DNA of 64,000 bases from Limnobaculum parvum (lineage in GTDB: Bacteria > Pseudomonadota > Gammaproteobacteria > Enterobacterales > Enterobacteriaceae): assembly GCF_003096015.2 (NCBI RefSeq), contig NZ_CP029185.2, positions 1,522,001 through 1,586,000 of the forward strand, read 5' to 3'. The notes below the pieces were generated by a model. The model did not search any database. It was given only the letters and a program-made list of their open reading frames with translations, and was not told the origin of the DNA. Below are positions 61,796 to 64,000 of this stretch, piece after piece. A program made the translations under genes and the position numbers. Position 1 is the stretch's first letter; each line of letters opens with the position of its first letter.

Positions 61796-64000
61796 TTAAG
61801 AAGCTAACCGATGCTGTTCAAAATTTTTCAGTAACTCACTGATAAACTCCAATCGCTTTATTCTGTCGGTTAAGTCGATATTAAACTTCAGTTTGGTTGG
61901 GCCATCTAGGCGGTAGCGTTGTGGTTGTTTTTGTAACAGTCCAATCAGATAGCTTGGGTCAACATGGTTACGTTCACTGAATTCAATAAAACCGCCTTTT
62001 TCATTACCTTCAATACGCTTGATGCCCAGCTTTTTGGCTCGTTGGCGTATGGCGGCGGTTTGTAGCAGATTACGGGCCGCATCAGGTAACAAACCAAAAC
62101 GGTCAATCAATTCGATTTTCAGTTCGTCCAGATCGTCTTCAGTCATGGCGCTGGCGATACGTTTGTAGAACGACAGGCGGGTATTGACATCCGGCATATA
62201 GTCGTCGGGCAGCAGGGCCGGTACTCGTAGTTCCACGTCGGTCTGGCTTTGGGTCAGGTCTTCTAATGACGGTTCTCGGCCTTCTTTCAGAGCATCTACT
62301 GCACTTTCAAGTAGCTCCATATACAGAGAGAAACCGATGGTGGTGATTTGACCACTTTGGTCTTCCCCTAATAGCTCGCCGGCACCGCGAATCTCTAGGT
62401 CATGAGTCGCTAACGCAAAACCAGCACCCAGATCTTCCAGTGATGCAACGGCTTCTAAGCGTTTGACCGCATCGGTCGTCATGGCTTTTGGATGGGGGGT
62501 TAACAGATAGGCATAGGCTTGATGGTGAGAACGCCCCACACGCCCACGTAACTGGTGAAGCTGAGCCAGTCCAAAACGGTCGGCACGTTCAATAATAATG
62601 GTATTAGCATTAGGAATATCAATACCGGTTTCAATAATGGTGGTACATACCAGAACGTTAAAACGCTGATGGTGGAAGTCGGACATCACGCGTTCCAGAT
62701 CCCGCTCATGCATTTGACCGTGACCGATAGTAATACGCGCTTCAGGGACTAACTGAATCAAGTGCTCTGTCGCTTTGTTAATGCTGGCTACATCATTATA
62801 GAGATAATAAACCTGCCCGCCGCGTAATACTTCCCGCAGAATAGCTTCGCGAATAATCAGATCGTCATACTCGCGCACAAAGGTCTTAACCGCTAAGCGA
62901 CGTGCTGGTGGCGTGGCAATAATGGATAGGTCGCGCATACCGCTCATTGCCATATTTAACGTGCGGGGAATTGGGGTTGCGGTTAGCGTTAGAATGTCGA
63001 CATCAGCACGCATAGCTTTAATGCGTTCTTTCTGGCGTACACCAAAGCGATGTTCTTCATCAACAATCAATAGCCCTAAATCTTTCCAGTGAAGATCGCT
63101 TTGAAGTAATTTATGGGTACCAATCAGAATATCAATTTTACCTTCGACGGCAGCTTCTAAAATTTGCTGTTGTTCTTTAGCGGTTCTGAAACGTGACATC
63201 ACCTCAATGCGCACTGGCCAGTTAGCAAAACGATCGCGGAAATTATCATAATGCTGTTGGGCTAATAGCGTTGTGGGTACCAGAATGGCTACTTGCTTAT
63301 TGTTCATAACGGCAAGGAAGGCGGCGCGCATTGCTACTTCGGTTTTACCAAAGCCAACATCGCCACACACTAAACGGTCCATAGCGTTAGCGCGGCACAT
63401 ATCGCCTAATACCGCGCCAATAGCGTTGGTTTGGTCCAGCGTCGGCTCGTAAGGGAATGATTCACAGAATTGCTGATACTGTTCACGATCCTGTTTGAAG
63501 GCAAATCCAGGTTTAGCTTCGCGACGGGCATAAATATCCAGCAGTTCAGCCGCAACATCGCGTACTTTTTCTGCCGCTTTTTGCCGCGCTTTGCTCCAGG
63601 CTTCACCACCCAGTTTATGTAAAGGCGCATTCTCTTCAGCACCGCCGGAATAACGACTGATCAGATGCAAAGAGGAGACAGGAACGTACAGCTTATCTTC
63701 ACCGGCATAAGTCAGAATCAAATATTCAGCTTTAATACCGCCTGCTTCTAATGTGGTTAGCCCCGCGTAGCGGCCAACGCCGTGCTCAAGGTGAACCACA
63801 GGCTGACCTGGGCGAAGTTCTGCGAGGTTACGTACCAACGTATCGGTATTGATTGCCCGGCGATTATCCTGACGGCGAGTCATAATACGTTCGCCTAACA
63901 AATCGCTCTCACAGATAACGGCAAGCTGATTGTTATTATCTAGAAAACCGTGCTCACAACCGCCAATCATCAGATACTGGCCCGGTTGCTGGGCCTGAGT
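61796..64000 (-). CDS. mfd: Transcription-repair coupling factor Mfd (N-terminal part outside window)
   Basis: Removes stalled RNA polymerase at lesions and recruits UvrA. 734 residues up to the right edge; about 410 N-terminal residues (UvrB-homology part) are missing compared with E. coli (1148). Visible: RNA-polymerase-interacting domain (HLEHGVGRYAGL and YLILTYAGEDKLYVPVS), helicase motifs GDVGFGKTEVAMRAAF, DEEHRFGVRQKE, TLTATPIPRTLNMAMSG and GRVGRSHHQAYAYL, and the C-terminal autoinhibitory TRCF domain. The reading frame continues unbroken through the window end. Confidence 0.97.
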   Translation of the reverse strand, partial: TQAQQPGQYLMIGGCEHGFLDNNNQLAVICESDLLGERIMTRRQDNRRAINTDTLVRNLAELRPGQPVVHLEHGVGRYAGLTTLEAGGIKAEYLILTYAGEDKLYVPVSSLHLISRYSGGAEENAPLHKLGGEAWSKARQKAAEKVRDVAAELLDIYARREAKPGFAFKQDREQYQQFCESFPYEPTLDQTNAIGAVLGDMCRANAMDRLVCGDVGFGKTEVAMRAAFLAVMNNKQVAILVPTTLLAQQHYDNFRDRFANWPVRIEVMSRFRTAKEQQQILEAAVEGKIDILIGTHKLLQSDLHWKDLGLLIVDEEHRFGVRQKERIKAMRADVDILTLTATPIPRTLNMAMSGMRDLSIIATPPARRLAVKTFVREYDDLIIREAILREVLRGGQVYYLYNDVASINKATEHLIQLVPEARITIGHGQMHERDLERVMSDFHHQRFNVLVCTTIIETGIDIPNANTIIIERADRFGLAQLHQLRGRVGRSHHQAYAYLLTPHPKAMTTDAVKRLEAVASLEDLGAGFALATHDLEIRGAGELLGEDQSGQITTIGFSLYMELLESAVDALKEGREPSLEDLTQSQTDVELRVPALLPDDYMPDVNTRLSFYKRIASAMTEDDLDELKIELIDRFGLLPDAARNLLQTAAIRQRAKKLGIKRIEGNEKGGFIEFSERNHVDPSYLIGLLQKQPQRYRLDGPTKLKFNIDLTDRIKRLEFISELLKNFEQHRLAS

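Overview
This is chromosomal sequence from a gammaproteobacterium of the order Enterobacterales. Nearly every core gene reads as a clear orthologue of an E. coli gene, often of the same length (MatP, UvrC, UvrY, HolE, YqjA, PurB). DNA is moderately AT-rich and the E. coli blocks are joined in a different order, so I infer a lineage outside the Escherichia/Salmonella group, possibly Budviciaceae-like (low confidence). Gene identities come from recalled family sequences; no search was run.

Layout. 1-16442: adhE (cut by the left edge), ychE, yciU, clsA, yciY, yciI, tonB, yciA, yciB, a SulP transporter where E. coli has none, yciC, ompW and ppk-ppx. 16698-29357: fabA, lonH, matP, ompA, sulA, tfoX, yccS, yccF, helD, mgsA, yccU and tRNA-Ser(TGA). 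29366-31830: a decayed prophage at the tRNA-Ser 3' end (integrase tail, frameshifted Rz, phage-type orphans). 31854-34657: a TSUP transporter, tusE, hspQ and a phage-type adenine methylase. 35355-38887: uvrY, uvrC, pgsA and the Gly-Cys-Leu tRNA operon. 39099-41322: an unknown gene, yqjA, and a divergent MarR regulator/CPVC thioredoxin-like pair sharing two copies of a 15-bp operator. 41384-47081: purB, hflD, mnmA, nudJ, rluE and icd.

46918-51779 is a prophage remnant integrated in the 3' end of icd. It is bounded by a perfect 154-bp duplication of icd, with integrase arm-type repeats inside both ends. It holds a truncated integrase abutting a tail-fibre fragment, an O-antigen-type acyltransferase, an ORF6N protein and a 3' half of tRNA-Pro(GGG) with its own terminator. 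52411-56970: an unknown gene, a gene-free stretch with a CRP site and hairpin, holE, and an autotransporter behind about 870 bp of AT-rich DNA. 57147-64000: a small membrane protein, hinT, lpoB, nagZ, ycfP, ndh and mfd (cut by the right edge).

Many predicted control sites match known E. coli circuits: Fur at tonB, FadR and FabR at fabA, LexA at sulA, FNR at ndh. The most novel-looking items are the MarR/CPVC redox pair, the two sets of arm-type repeats with the same 11/13-bp spacing at two different prophage scars, the tRNA-Pro half inside the icd element, and the orphan CRP-plus-hairpin locus.
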